Source: a virus
IMG/VR virus record: IMGVR_UViG_3300020185_000037
Coordinates: 1-64,000 of that record
Direction: 5' to 3' (one strand)
DNA: 64,000 nt
Within the stretch, counting starts at the first letter, position 1, and each line of letters opens with the position of its first letter. Shown here piece after piece: positions 7,512 to 16,591 of the stretch. The notes under the pieces are model-generated. The model searched no databases. It had not been told where the DNA came from and saw only the letters and a list, made by a program, of their open reading frames with translations. The position numbers and the translations under genes were made by a program.

Positions 7512-9016
7512 CCTTCAAATTTAACTTTTTTGACTTTATAACTGAACTTTTCTTGCTTGTATATCTTCTTTCTAGCAACACCATGTCTATATAAATAGTT
7601 ATGCCATTCATCAAATCGAAGGTCATCAACAAAGTCTATTATATTAACAGAATCTTTAGATTCATGTTGCCTTAAACCCCTACCAATTGACTGTCTAATT
7701 ATCACTTCAGACTTGAAGGATTCTGTAAAGAAAATGTTATGTATTTTTTTAATAGAAATACCGGTTGAAAAAGTACCATATGATGCAACGATAACAACCT
7801 CATCACCGGCTTCCATTTTTGCTTTATACTCTTCACGGATATCTGTATTTGTACCACCGTCAACATAATACACACGCTTATTTGAACGCTGCCTTAATTC
7901 TTCATAAAGTCTTTTACCATGTTCAATCCTGTGAAATAGAACCAATGAATTATTTGGTATTCTTGAAATAACTTTAGTAACAAAGTTTAATCTACCCGGC
8001 GAGTTAATAACATAATTTTGTTCTAATGGAAAAACATCTTTTGACTCATACCTATTTGTCGCTAATTCCATAAAGGCTTCTTTAGCTGATTCAGGTGCGT
8101 AATCCATTTCAATAATATTAACATTACAACCAGCAATGTGACCCTCCTTTTGAAGGAATGCGGCTTTAACCTCAGTAATCAGAGGACCAGTCTGTGACAT
8201 TAGTGTTAACTTATCTAATGAATTTTCTTTAGGTATTGTACCCGATAACCCATATTTATATGTAGCATGTCTACACTTCTGTAAGATTGTTTTAATTGAA
8301 TTTGATTTAGCTTTATGTGTCTCATCAACAATTACAGCTTCAAAATCATCAAAGAATTCTTTAGGTTTTTTAACAAGTGATTGATATGTACCAATAACAA
8401 TATTACGGTTTTCTTTAATCTTTTGACCAGAATATATTTGTTGAATAAGAATCTTAACTCTATTTTCATGATTGTATTCACTAAAGTCCTCAGACGCCTG
8501 AACAACAAGTGATACGTTAGGTACAATAAATAGAATCTTCTTAGCCTTCTCTTTTTCAAGCATGTAAGCAACTGTTAAAAATGAAATAAGTGTTTTACCA
8601 GCAGATGTTGCTAATTCAGAAAGCGACCTCCTAAACTTTAAAATATTATAAGCCGCTTCAATTTGATAGTCCCTTGGTTTAATACCATCAGGATGCCCCT
8701 CAAAAAACTCATTAGCCCATTCTTCAAAACCCTCCGCTGAAATATTCTTATCAAAAAGCCTAGTAACACCGTGAATTTTTATATCGAATTTATATTGTTT
8801 ACAGACTTTCGTGACCTCTTGCCATAAACCAGCAGGGATCCATTTATCATCTTTTACATAAGAAACATAGCCGTCCCATATCCCTTTTTTAACCAAAGGA
8901 TTGAACCGCCATGCGTCTATTCTTCTTGTAAGCGAAATGTTTAACTGTTCTAATTCTAGTTCAGTGGCAACATCGATTCTTAAAAACTGATTATCTTCAG
9001 TTAACGTTAGCTCCAT
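7502..9016 (-). CDS. uvsW: UvsW-like recombination DNA/RNA helicase
   Basis: This 504-residue superfamily 2 helicase matches T4 UvsW throughout. The N-terminal domain has the family pattern WRFNPLVKKGIWDG near 36-49. ATSAGKT at 136-142 is Walker A, DETH at 231-234 is the DExH box, LSGTIP near 255 is motif III and QSIGRGLR near 440 is motif VI. UvsW unwinds branched intermediates and R-loops and drives the switch from origin- to recombination-dependent replication in T4. It lies just downstream of the uvsY-like gene, as in T4. Confidence 0.95.
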   Translation of the reverse strand: MELTLTEDNQFLRIDVATELELEQLNISLTRRIDAWRFNPLVKKGIWDGYVSYVKDDKWIPAGLWQEVTKVCKQYKFDIKIHGVTRLFDKNISAEGFEEWANEFFEGHPDGIKPRDYQIEAAYNILKFRRSLSELATSAGKTLISFLTVAYMLEKEKAKKILFIVPNVSLVVQASEDFSEYNHENRVKILIQQIYSGQKIKENRNIVIGTYQSLVKKPKEFFDDFEAVIVDETHKAKSNSIKTILQKCRHATYKYGLSGTIPKENSLDKLTLMSQTGPLITEVKAAFLQKEGHIAGCNVNIIEMDYAPESAKEAFMELATNRYESKDVFPLEQNYVINSPGRLNFVTKVISRIPNNSLVLFHRIEHGKRLYEELRQRSNKRVYYVDGGTNTDIREEYKAKMEAGDEVVIVASYGTFSTGISIKKIHNIFFTESFKSEVIIRQSIGRGLRQHESKDSVNIIDFVDDLRFDEWHNYLYRHGVARKKIYKQEKFSYKVKKVKFEGDI

Positions 9017-9042
9017 TCATAAATGAAACTTTTTTATTTTCG

Positions 9043-9468
9043 TTACAGCCCCTGTAATTGCAGCTTATTACGAACGGCCCAGCTCATATTATCCAGAGTC
9101 TTTACCGATTCACGCAAAAAATCCATCTGCGTAGTCAACAAACCTAAAATCATATTATCGTCTGACATATCAGCTTTTAAAAATGATTCCTTTTGTTTGT
9201 CTGTTAATTTATAATCGTACTCAAAATACTTGATGTACGAGTTTTTGTAGGTTTTTGACAGCTTACCCTCCTGTTGTTTAATCTTAATGTTAAGTTGTGC
9301 AATCTGCTCAATAATAATCTGCCTATAAGACGGAATCTCTACCATTGCCTGATTCAACATATCAACCTCTTTAAAACATTTAGCCAGTTCACGAATCTTT
9401 TGGGTCCACTCTTGACGTTGCTCGTTTAAATAAGTATCTATCTTTATAACTTTATTTTCAGTTGACAT
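9043..9468 (-). CDS. uvsY: UvsY-like recombination mediator
   Basis: The product is 141 residues, against 137 for T4 UvsY. The C-terminal half follows the UvsY pattern, with a basic KxxYxxSYIKYFEYDY segment, then LKADMSDDN and a helix LTTQMDFLRESVKTLD. UvsY loads the UvsX recombinase on gp32-coated single-stranded DNA. Similarity is weak in the N-terminal half, so the call leans on the C-terminal pattern and on the position next to uvsW. Confidence 0.75.
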   Translation of the reverse strand: MSTENKVIKIDTYLNEQRQEWTQKIRELAKCFKEVDMLNQAMVEIPSYRQIIIEQIAQLNIKIKQQEGKLSKTYKNSYIKYFEYDYKLTDKQKESFLKADMSDDNMILGLLTTQMDFLRESVKTLDNMSWAVRNKLQLQGL

Positions 9469-9680
9469 TAAAACAATTGGGATTTATTGTTGGATTTTGG
9501 AATCCACTTATTAGCTGTTAATTTCTTTTTCATTTTTGGCTTATCAAGTTTAAACTCCTTGCTATTGTATTGTGTATCAAGTCCTTCAAATTCTATAAGC
9601 ATCTTTAAATTTTTATGTCTTTTACTTTCTTGGTAAAATTCATCAAATTCTTCTTCAATCATTAGTTCAAAATCAATCAT
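9468..9680 (-). CDS. Small hypothetical protein
   Basis: This is a 70-residue protein with an acidic N-terminal half (IEEEFDEFYQE) and a lysine-rich C-terminal half. Its ends overlap the primase gene by four bases and the uvsY gene by one, so it is translationally coupled within the replication operon. I do not recognise it. Confidence 0.65.
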   Translation of the reverse strand: MIDFELMIEEEFDEFYQESKRHKNLKMLIEFEGLDTQYNSKEFKLDKPKMKKKLTANKWIPKSNNKSQLF

Positions 9681-10753
9681 ATGTACAAAGCATCTAATTT
9701 AGAGTTTGTAAAATAATTGCCTATATTTTTTAGGGCTGGTGACTTAAGTTCATAGCATTTCATAACTAAATCATTCAAGTCTTTTATGTCCTCTACATAT
9801 ATATTCAGTCCATTTTCCTTCATAAATTTAGACCACATAAATACAGATTTACCCCTCTTTAATTTCTCAATCATCTTCTTTTTACCAGTCTCATCATTAT
9901 CAAACATGTATCTGGTGGTCGGAATCTCATCAAGCTCTGTAGTTGAACGGCCCGCTGTTGCTAATGCCATTGAATTTGACATAAACATTGCATCAAGTGG
10001 CCCTTCAAATAAAGTTACCGGTCGTGTCATATCAACTCTCATAATATTAAAGAGTGTTGACATCTTATTAACCGATATTAATTCATCGCCTTCAAATGGG
10101 AACTCGCGGTTCATTTCACCATAGAGTTTACCCATGTCGTAAGTTAAGTATCTTGATTTATACTTACCAAGCTTTCTACTTTGACAACCCATTATTTTAC
10201 CATCGGGTGTTTTATTTAGAATCCAAAGATTCTGACCAAACGGCGAATAAAGAAATTCATCAGATTTATTGTGAAGCGCCCGGCCCTTCAAATAGAACCA
10301 GGCAAAATCACCAACTTCAATTGATTGTGCACCAAAATGTTTTTTAAAATCTGCAACTGAAATCGCGGCTTCATGTGCTTTCACATAAATACCGTGCTTC
10401 ATTGTTTCAATCTCTTTTACTTCAGTCTTACGGTTTTTAATGTATTCAATAACAGTAATTGAATCATCTCCGTGACGTAAACGTAAATCGTGGTCTCTTA
10501 ATAATTTATTAAGGTCACCATGCTCACTACAATTATAACAATGAAATTGAAGAGTATCCCAATAAAGGTTACATCTTTTGGCTAAAACATCTTTAGTAGA
10601 ATCACCACAATAAGGACATGCCAAAGTAATTCTACCAGGCATATCTTTTATCATTTGCTTAGAAGGGTGACCGTGCTCACGCACAGCCACCTCTTTTACT
10701 AAGCTTTTAATTTTACTTTTAAGTTCCTCGGTAAGATTAGATATCGAGGCCAT
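9677..10753 (-). CDS. 61: DNA primase, T4 gp61-like
   Basis: The 358-residue protein has an N-terminal zinc ribbon with CPYC at 46-49 and CYNC at 72-75. A TOPRIM-like segment follows with LFEGPLDAMF and later FDNDETG, equivalent to the EGPxDSLF and DNE parts of T4 gp61. The primase makes RNA primers on the lagging strand together with the gp41 helicase, which is not in the window. It overlaps the gp32 gene by 17 bases and is encoded with uvsY and uvsW downstream. Confidence 0.9.
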   Translation of the reverse strand: MASISNLTEELKSKIKSLVKEVAVREHGHPSKQMIKDMPGRITLACPYCGDSTKDVLAKRCNLYWDTLQFHCYNCSEHGDLNKLLRDHDLRLRHGDDSITVIEYIKNRKTEVKEIETMKHGIYVKAHEAAISVADFKKHFGAQSIEVGDFAWFYLKGRALHNKSDEFLYSPFGQNLWILNKTPDGKIMGCQSRKLGKYKSRYLTYDMGKLYGEMNREFPFEGDELISVNKMSTLFNIMRVDMTRPVTLFEGPLDAMFMSNSMALATAGRSTTELDEIPTTRYMFDNDETGKKKMIEKLKRGKSVFMWSKFMKENGLNIYVEDIKDLNDLVMKCYELKSPALKNIGNYFTNSKLDALYI

Positions 10754-11654
10754 CTAGAAATGAGTCAAGGTCATCATCACTACTTACAGTTTCCGTACTC
10801 CCACTAGGTGTTGCGTTAACATTATCTAAATCAAATGATTCAGTTGTTGCTGCTGGAGCTGCCGCTTTTGGTGCAGGTGTTGAAACCTTAGCCATTGGGC
10901 GACCTGGATTTGAGATGTACTGACCTAAAACCTGGTTTACAAAATCGCGTTGCGCGTCGTCCCATGGTTTGTACTCATATACTGACAATGAAGGTGCAGT
11001 ATCTAGTTCAGTTTTGATAGCTTGCATTGAATCAGGCGTACGCTCTGCTGGTGAATCACCAATCATAACCGCTGAAGTTGAAGCTGAGAACTTTGATTTA
11101 TCGTAGTTGTTGTACTCACCTTGACGTGTGATAATCAACTCGAAGTTTTTACCCTCAAACAAGTCAAACACTTGTGTTGGGTCACCAAATGCTGGTGAAA
11201 GTTCTTCGTCGATTTTCTCTTTGATTTTATAACCAAATTTGAAAATCATGTACTGGCCTTCCATTGAAGGATTTTGAGGGTCTTTGATAATTTTAATCAA
11301 AGAGTAGTACTGTTCACGACGCTTAAGCTTATCACTCATCTTACGGTCAACTGCTGAATCAGACTTACGTAGACGGAAGAATGCGTCTTGAATAGGACAC
11401 GCTTCACCTACCGAAGTTGGAGAATCAATTAGTCTACCTGAACCTGAAGGGTCAGTCAACCAGTGTACATACTTACGTACTAATGATTTGCGTGGGTTTT
11501 CTGGATTTGGTACGAAGCGAATAAGTGCTTTGTAAGTACCGTCTTTACCATCGTCAGCTGATGGTTTGTAGATTACATCATTTGTGTTTGATGCTGCTGC
11601 TTTGTGAGTTTCAACGTCGTTGACGCTCAAATTGAAAATGTCAAAATCTGCCAT
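10737..11654 (-). CDS. 32: Single-stranded DNA-binding protein, gp32-like
   Basis: The product is 305 residues, close to T4 gp32 (301). The OB-fold core carries FVPNPENPRKS, KYVHWL, EACPIQDAFFRLRKS and KRREQYYSLIKI, the arrangement seen in T4-like gp32. The end is a flexible A/P/T-rich linker and an acidic tail (SSDDDLDSFLDGLDI) that in gp32 contacts replication partners. A 106-nt A/T-rich leader without Shine-Dalgarno sequence precedes it and may hold a TATATAAT promoter box. Confidence 0.92.
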   Translation of the reverse strand: MADFDIFNLSVNDVETHKAAASNTNDVIYKPSADDGKDGTYKALIRFVPNPENPRKSLVRKYVHWLTDPSGSGRLIDSPTSVGEACPIQDAFFRLRKSDSAVDRKMSDKLKRREQYYSLIKIIKDPQNPSMEGQYMIFKFGYKIKEKIDEELSPAFGDPTQVFDLFEGKNFELIITRQGEYNNYDKSKFSASTSAVMIGDSPAERTPDSMQAIKTELDTAPSLSVYEYKPWDDAQRDFVNQVLGQYISNPGRPMAKVSTPAPKAAAPAATTESFDLDNVNATPSGSTETVSSDDDLDSFLDGLDI

Positions 11655-11760
11655 GTTTTCTTTAATAATTCTTTAATTTGTTAAACTTTAAATACTGTTA
11701 ATTACCTAATTAACTTCTATTATATACCTATTTTTAAAAAGGTTTCAAAAATAGTTTGTC

Positions 11761-11943
11761 TTATAGAAAAGTATAAACTGTTCCAACTGTATCAATCCAT
11801 TCATTATCTGATTGTACGGTTAGTCCTGCCTTTTCTAGAAATAGATTTCCCTCCTCTTTAGTTATCTTATTAAGATTAACCATTGATTCAACAATTCTAC
11901 TTAGCTCCATTAATTGACTTGGTGTTAGTCCTTCTCTTTTCAT
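11761..11943 (-). CDS. Small hypothetical protein
   Basis: The 60-residue ORF reads as a plausible small helical protein (MELSRIVESMVNLNKI, then KEEGNLFLEKAGL). The TATATAATATG just before the ATG could be a promoter box or an A/T-rich leader. No family was recognised. It stands alone between gp32 and the terminator of the RuvC-like gene. Confidence 0.5.
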   Translation of the reverse strand: MKREGLTPSQLMELSRIVESMVNLNKITKEEGNLFLEKAGLTVQSDNEWIDTVGTVYTFL

Positions 11944-12021
11944 ACATATTATATAAAACTATTTGTTTTTGTTTCATAATAACATACTACTTTATTATTT
12001 TTAAATATTTTTAACCATAAA

Positions 12022-12074
12022 TGAAACAAAACCCCCAATACCTTCATATAAGTTATGGTTTTATGCCTGAGGGT
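12022..12074 (-). terminator. Probable terminator after the RuvC-like gene
   Basis: On the minus strand ACCCTCA pairs with TGGGGGT (one G-U) around a 30-nt loop that may fold further, followed by TTTTGTTTC. The long loop makes it less certain than the others. Confidence 0.45.
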
Positions 12075-12084
12075 AAAATACAAT

Positions 12085-12729
12085 TTAAAGTGACCTTACA
12101 TAAGACATGATAAAATAAGCATCAACAAGGTCATCTAAGGGTTTCATAATCTTTTTATCTTCTTTGAATTCTTGACAAAAGTTCCAAAGACCCGACTCAC
12201 GATTAGACTCATCATTTATGTAAACATCCCACATTTGCATCTTACTCATATTACCTTTACCAGCATGTTTCTTTATTGTTGTAGGGGCGTAAACTTCAAG
12301 TACAGTAACATTAAAACGATCAATCAAATAAGATTTCAAGATTGAAGATGCTGAAGCTAAATCAATAAGTGAGTTTGTACCAAATCTTGAGGTCCCGTAA
12401 GAAGAACCTTCAAAATAGATTTTATATTCTTCATCTGTATTCGTATGTTCTGCAATTAAATTGCATATACCTTCAGCAATTGCACGATGTCTAAGGACTC
12501 GAGTCATTTCTTGCTTATCAACATTAGGCTCAGGTTGATTTACTAAAGTAACATCATTAAGAAGATTCATCTCCTCTTGTAGAGCTTGTTGTTTCTTTGT
12601 TCCGGATTTGGGTTTAATATAAGAAATATAATAAGGCTGTCCCTCTTTTAAAATACAGATACCCGGTGAGTTGATCGAATAATCGATTGCTATTAAATTC
12701 AAATTAAAGTTTTTTACCCAGTGAAGCAC
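12085..12729 (-). CDS. RuvC/RNase H-fold nuclease
   Basis: The 214-residue protein has the acidic layout of RuvC-like resolvases: D in LIAIDYSINSPG near residue 16, E in YFEGSSYG near 111, and the closing KPLDDLVDAYF near 196-206 with the last carboxylates. T4 resolves branched DNA with endonuclease VII instead; several distant T4-like phages encode this RuvC-type enzyme. The start gives a 26-base overlap with the gene upstream; no other ATG lies before the first catalytic residue. Confidence 0.75.
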   Translation of the reverse strand: MLHWVKNFNLNLIAIDYSINSPGICILKEGQPYYISYIKPKSGTKKQQALQEEMNLLNDVTLVNQPEPNVDKQEMTRVLRHRAIAEGICNLIAEHTNTDEEYKIYFEGSSYGTSRFGTNSLIDLASASSILKSYLIDRFNVTVLEVYAPTTIKKHAGKGNMSKMQMWDVYINDESNRESGLWNFCQEFKEDKKIMKPLDDLVDAYFIMSYVRSL

Positions 12730-13072
12730 CTAACGCAGCACCTACTAATCTAGAAGTTAATAAATCATAGAACACGCCTTTTTCAATACCCAGTACTTTA
12801 GCGACAATCTTACCAACTGATTTACCTAAAGCAAACCCTGTAAGACCACCTATAATAGAACCTAATAAACCTTCATTAGTAATTTCATTGTTAAGTTTAT
12901 CAATATTGTAAGTACCATCTTCATTTGTATACTCTATTAAAAAAGCATCAACAGCTTCATCAATTCTTTCTTCAAGCTCTGGTGTCCACTCTTGATTTAA
13001 AGATTCGTTAATAGCATTGATATCAGCCTCTGTGACATTTTGCTCTTCTAAGTATGTTAAAAATGTTTTCAT
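12704..13072 (-). CDS. Tagged protein with glycine-zipper hydrophobic segment
   Basis: The 122-residue product starts MKTFLTYLEEQNVTEA, close to the T4 internal protein tag MKTYQEFIAEA. An acidic spacer to about residue 65 ends at EITNEG, another hydrophobic-x-E-G type site. After it comes a hydrophobic glycine-rich segment (GLLGSIIGGLTGFALGKSV) and a second small one at the C-terminus. Cleavage there would free a peptide with the look of a membrane-active glycine zipper. A similar layout occurs in the tagged protein at 48201. Confidence 0.75.
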   Translation of the reverse strand: MKTFLTYLEEQNVTEADINAINESLNQEWTPELEERIDEAVDAFLIEYTNEDGTYNIDKLNNEITNEGLLGSIIGGLTGFALGKSVGKIVAKVLGIEKGVFYDLLTSRLVGAALGASLGKKL

Positions 13073-13075
13073 ATT

Positions 13076-13085
13076 GTATATATCA
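13076..13085 (-). promoter_or_regulatory. Late-type promoter element
   Basis: The minus strand reads TGATATATAC directly upstream of the ATG at 13072, within and beyond the end of the upstream gene. If transcription starts about ten bases downstream the message would be almost leaderless or begin inside the gene, so the match could be chance. Confidence 0.3.
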
Positions 13086-13634
13086 GTCTATTTCATTTAT
13101 CAGATTAAACTTATTATAAAAGAAAGAAATATCAATTGTTGAAAAGTCTGCTACGTTTTCAGCCATGTTTAAATCAAGTTCTGAAATAGAATTCATAATT
13201 GGTTTTTCAAAAACAACGGACATTACGTGAATACCCTCAGCATCTAACAATTGTAATTTTAAATCATCAACAAAAGGTTTAGTATTATCTTTATTATAAT
13301 GATATAGTAAAGTGTCTGTTAAAATCCAATAATTTATAAAGCCATCGAGTAACTGCATTTTAATTGTTAATTCTCTATTAACTAAATTTTGTATTGGTAT
13401 ATAACCTCTAGTAAATTTAGTTGTACCATCATTAAAATTTTGTTCAGATGGTGTAAAAGAAACACCTGGTATATTAATGCCTTGAATCGTATAGTTAATA
13501 AAATCTATAGGTTCTTCAATAATGTTACCCGGCATTCTATTAAGGTATGGCTTATATTTGTCAGCAACCTCTTTAGGTATAAAATTCTTAGGAAACTTAA
13601 AATTAAATAAATTACTTCTACTGTTTAGTATCAT
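13083..13634 (-). CDS. Tail-tube-fold structural protein (putative)
   Basis: This is a 183-residue protein with alternating beta segments (IPGVSFTPSEQNF, ELTIKMQLLDGFINYW, KLQLLDAEGIHVMSVVF, DFSTIDISFFYNKF). That layout resembles T4-type tail tube and baseplate tube-like proteins such as gp19, gp48 and gp54, where a receptor strand pairs with a C-terminal strand. I cannot decide which. It lies between the large structural genes and the tagged RuvC operon. A virion role is likely; the exact part is inference. Confidence 0.5.
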   Translation of the reverse strand: MILNSRSNLFNFKFPKNFIPKEVADKYKPYLNRMPGNIIEEPIDFINYTIQGINIPGVSFTPSEQNFNDGTTKFTRGYIPIQNLVNRELTIKMQLLDGFINYWILTDTLLYHYNKDNTKPFVDDLKLQLLDAEGIHVMSVVFEKPIMNSISELDLNMAENVADFSTIDISFFYNKFNLINEID

Positions 13635-13644
13635 ATCAATTTAA

Positions 13645-15813
13645 TTATCTAGGTCCAACCGTATTTATTCTACCTAAACCACTTTTTAAATTAGTTCTAG
13701 AACTTCCAGGTGCTTGCTTATTTTTGACCACTGTAGTTATACTATTATCTGCAACTTCAGTTACTATTCTTTTTATTACCTTAATAGTATTATTACCTAT
13801 GATATCATATGTACCATGGTGTATAAGCGTTTTATCAGTGCCATTATAAATAGACAACATATAAACCCTGTCATCTTCTTTTGCAATTGAATTCATTGCA
13901 CTTTCATCAATTCTAAACATAATTTCACCTTCAGCTAATTCAACGTTAGCATAGTTAAGTGAGTTTTCAATTTGAATATTACCAAAATTTAATAATACAC
14001 GTTGAACTGATTCTAGACCAATGTTTAAATAATCATCACCATCTTTTTTGGCAATCTTAAATTTAAGATAATTATCAAATGGTGATAGTGTTAAACTGCT
14101 TTCGCCGTCCGCAAAGAACGTTATTTCAGAATTATCAACAGCTTCATTATCAACAATATTTACACTAGTTGAACCTGTAACAATATTTGTTCTTTCAATA
14201 AATGAAGGTACAAATCTAGTTTGGTTATTTGGAAGTGTTGACATGTTTTGAATAATCTGATTATTCTCTAGTACATTAGGCAACGTATTATAAACCTTAA
14301 GTATTTGATTACTTGCAGGTAGATTAATATTTCTTAAACGCTTACCATACTTTCCAACATTGTATGATGTATATGATGCCTTTTTAACAATTTGAGTATT
14401 ATTGGTCTCGTTGTATATTCTAATAGATAAGTCAATATTGTATGCGGTTGCTGTTGCTGAATTTGTAATGACTGGTCTAAATGGAATTGCTTGGTCAAAA
14501 TTACTATTTTTTGACATTGACATTTCATAAGACTTATTAAAGAACGTTTGAATTTGTTCATAAACAACAATGTCATAAAATACTGTAATATCATCACTTG
14601 ATGTTTGTAGTCTATTTGTTATGTAAGTATCGAAGGAAACTATTGAACCATCTTTAGTTGCAAATAGATTAAAGAAGTCACCATCAGGCGCCTCTTCAAT
14701 AACAGCTGCGATATCTTGATATTCATCCTCACGTGGAACCGTAATCTGAACTTCTTCTGCTGTATTAATATATTCAAACCCTGAATCAACTTGCGTATCA
14801 CTAATTAGTTTAAATGAAACTTCATAATTTGACAAAGGATTTACAGCATCTGAACCAGTACCAAAGAACCAGTTGTCAAAGTCTGGATCCATATTAGCAA
14901 GTGCTGGAACTTTAATCTCAATAAATTTAGAATACATCGTCTCACCTAAAATAAAAGGCTTTGAGTTTTGTATTTCAAATGATGAAGTATTTAAGTATAC
15001 TATTGATGTTAAATAGTTTTTAACTCCAGAAACTCTAGAAGCTGCAACTTGAAATAAGAAGCCGTCATAACCCCTAGATGAAAAATCGTAACCAGATTTT
15101 AAATGTAATCTAACAGTATCGTAAGTTATAGTACCTAATGAAATATCAACAGCATCTGCTTTATCAATTGTTGTTGAAGTTGAACCTGTCCAATCTACTT
15201 TATTATCAATGTAATTATTAGTTGAATCTAAAAGCGCATATTTTGAACCCTGTTCAGCGTCAATTAAAACAGCTTGATATCTACCAGGTGACCCGGCACC
15301 CGTCTTAATATCATTACCCGTTTCTTCATCTGCTGTAGCATATAAAGGATTAGCTGTATTTTGAACAGTTATTTTACCACCGATTAAATCAGAATACTCA
15401 TAAGTATATTGACCGTTTGTAGTTGGTGTTATTGTATATGTTGTAGAAACTAATGTACCTAATTGATTTCCTGTAACATCTTTAATAATAAAGTCACCCG
15501 GCGTTGTAAGTGCTGAAACATTAAATTTATAAGTCTTACCGTTTGCAAGTGTTAAAGTTCTTGCGGCAAAGTTTTCAATTAAAACATAAGCGCCACTTTC
15601 AGTTACATCAAAATTAACTACAGCTGCACCTAATTCATGAATAAGATGTCTACTGTCAGACGCACTCGCAGTTGTATTTAAAGCAAGTGGATGTGACCCA
15701 TTATCATCAATTTCAATTTGATAATTAGGTAGCGTTGCTACAGTTTGATCATGATAGATAAACTCTAGTAAAACGTCTTGGTCTAATCTTGCATATTTTG
15801 ACGATTGTGCCAT
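13645..15813 (-). CDS. Large virion structural protein
   Basis: The 722-residue protein is beta-rich, threonine/serine/asparagine-rich and has no signal peptide or enzyme motif, the composition expected of a tail or fibre part. A segment near 85-150 (NGKTYKFNVSALTTPGDF) looks like a small beta-sandwich of the kind found in decoration domains. It ends in a basic glycine-rich tail. It sits in a string of tail genes spaced by 10-20 bases. No specific homologue recognised. Confidence 0.65.
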   Translation of the reverse strand: MAQSSKYARLDQDVLLEFIYHDQTVATLPNYQIEIDDNGSHPLALNTTASASDSRHLIHELGAAVVNFDVTESGAYVLIENFAARTLTLANGKTYKFNVSALTTPGDFIIKDVTGNQLGTLVSTTYTITPTTNGQYTYEYSDLIGGKITVQNTANPLYATADEETGNDIKTGAGSPGRYQAVLIDAEQGSKYALLDSTNNYIDNKVDWTGSTSTTIDKADAVDISLGTITYDTVRLHLKSGYDFSSRGYDGFLFQVAASRVSGVKNYLTSIVYLNTSSFEIQNSKPFILGETMYSKFIEIKVPALANMDPDFDNWFFGTGSDAVNPLSNYEVSFKLISDTQVDSGFEYINTAEEVQITVPREDEYQDIAAVIEEAPDGDFFNLFATKDGSIVSFDTYITNRLQTSSDDITVFYDIVVYEQIQTFFNKSYEMSMSKNSNFDQAIPFRPVITNSATATAYNIDLSIRIYNETNNTQIVKKASYTSYNVGKYGKRLRNINLPASNQILKVYNTLPNVLENNQIIQNMSTLPNNQTRFVPSFIERTNIVTGSTSVNIVDNEAVDNSEITFFADGESSLTLSPFDNYLKFKIAKKDGDDYLNIGLESVQRVLLNFGNIQIENSLNYANVELAEGEIMFRIDESAMNSIAKEDDRVYMLSIYNGTDKTLIHHGTYDIIGNNTIKVIKRIVTEVADNSITTVVKNKQAPGSSRTNLKSGLGRINTVGPR

Positions 15814-15829
15814 CTATTAGTTTCCTTTA

Positions 15830-16591
15830 TTAAAATTGTAACCACTTTGGTGAATAACCCAATACTACTCCAATAAATGGATTTGCGTTAAGCGTACCAC
15901 CAGCTGTGGGGTATAGACCGTAGCCAACACCAACGTTAACATTCCATCTACTTTTCTTTTTGTATATATTCAACTCATTATTGATAAGGTTTATTCCTTG
16001 AATATTCATATTATCAAAAGGGTACTTTGTACTAAGTCTCATGCTATTAACACCATCATTATTTTCAAGTACTGCCATTAGAGTTATTGTTTGTTTTATT
16101 GTAAGGTTACCTTGAACCTGACCGTCATTAATTTTACCGTCAATTTTTACAATTCTAGTGTTGTCATCACCATAATTTGCTGAATCTATAAATGTAAAAG
16201 TTGAATCAGCCTTAATGTCACTGTAAATAAGTAAACTATCTTTATTAGCTAACTGTGCAGATAATAAAGCATTAATACCTTTAAGATCTTTATTTAAATC
16301 TAAAGACTTTTTATATTTGCTTATTAGTTTTGAATAATCACCTGATAATTCTTCATTACTTGCAGCGTAAGTTTTAATCTCAGCTTCTAAATAGCCATTG
16401 TTATTAACATACAGTTCTACAGTATCCTGGGAAGCTGCATAGTTTGCGTTAGCATTCTGAACATCCATCTCAAGTACCTTCACGTCTTCTTTAAGAGAAG
16501 ACACTCTAGAACACTGACCTAATAATACAAAAGCTAAAACAGCTATCACTATAAAAGGTATCCAGTCTTTATTTATATTAATATTAATCAC
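15830..16591 (-). CDS. Membrane-anchored coiled-coil protein
   Basis: The 253-residue protein has one N-terminal transmembrane segment (WIPFIVIAVLAFVLLGQC, about 10-27) and then an acidic coiled coil from about 30 to 125. The C-terminal part is beta-rich and ends VNVGVGYGLYP to GYSPKWLQF, reminiscent of an outer-membrane beta hairpin. The topology fits an envelope-spanning protein, for example spanin-like or a small DUF6808-like family in Bacteroidota phages. The cysteine after the transmembrane segment is not in a good lipobox. It overlaps the fibre gene by one base. Confidence 0.6.
   Translation of the reverse strand: MINININKDWIPFIVIAVLAFVLLGQCSRVSSLKEDVKVLEMDVQNANANYAASQDTVELYVNNNGYLEAEIKTYAASNEELSGDYSKLISKYKKSLDLNKDLKGINALLSAQLANKDSLLIYSDIKADSTFTFIDSANYGDDNTRIVKIDGKINDGQVQGNLTIKQTITLMAVLENNDGVNSMRLSTKYPFDNMNIQGINLINNELNIYKKKSRWNVNVGVGYGLYPTAGGTLNANPFIGVVLGYSPKWLQF

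Noticed and set aside
12704-13072. Holin call for the glycine-zipper protein
   Set aside because: The N-terminal tag and the acidic spacer fit an internal virion protein better; hydrophobic segments are short and glycine-rich.
15830-16591. Lipoprotein signal in the membrane-anchored coiled-coil protein
   Set aside because: The residue before the cysteine is Q and the lipobox does not fit; I keep it as a transmembrane anchor.
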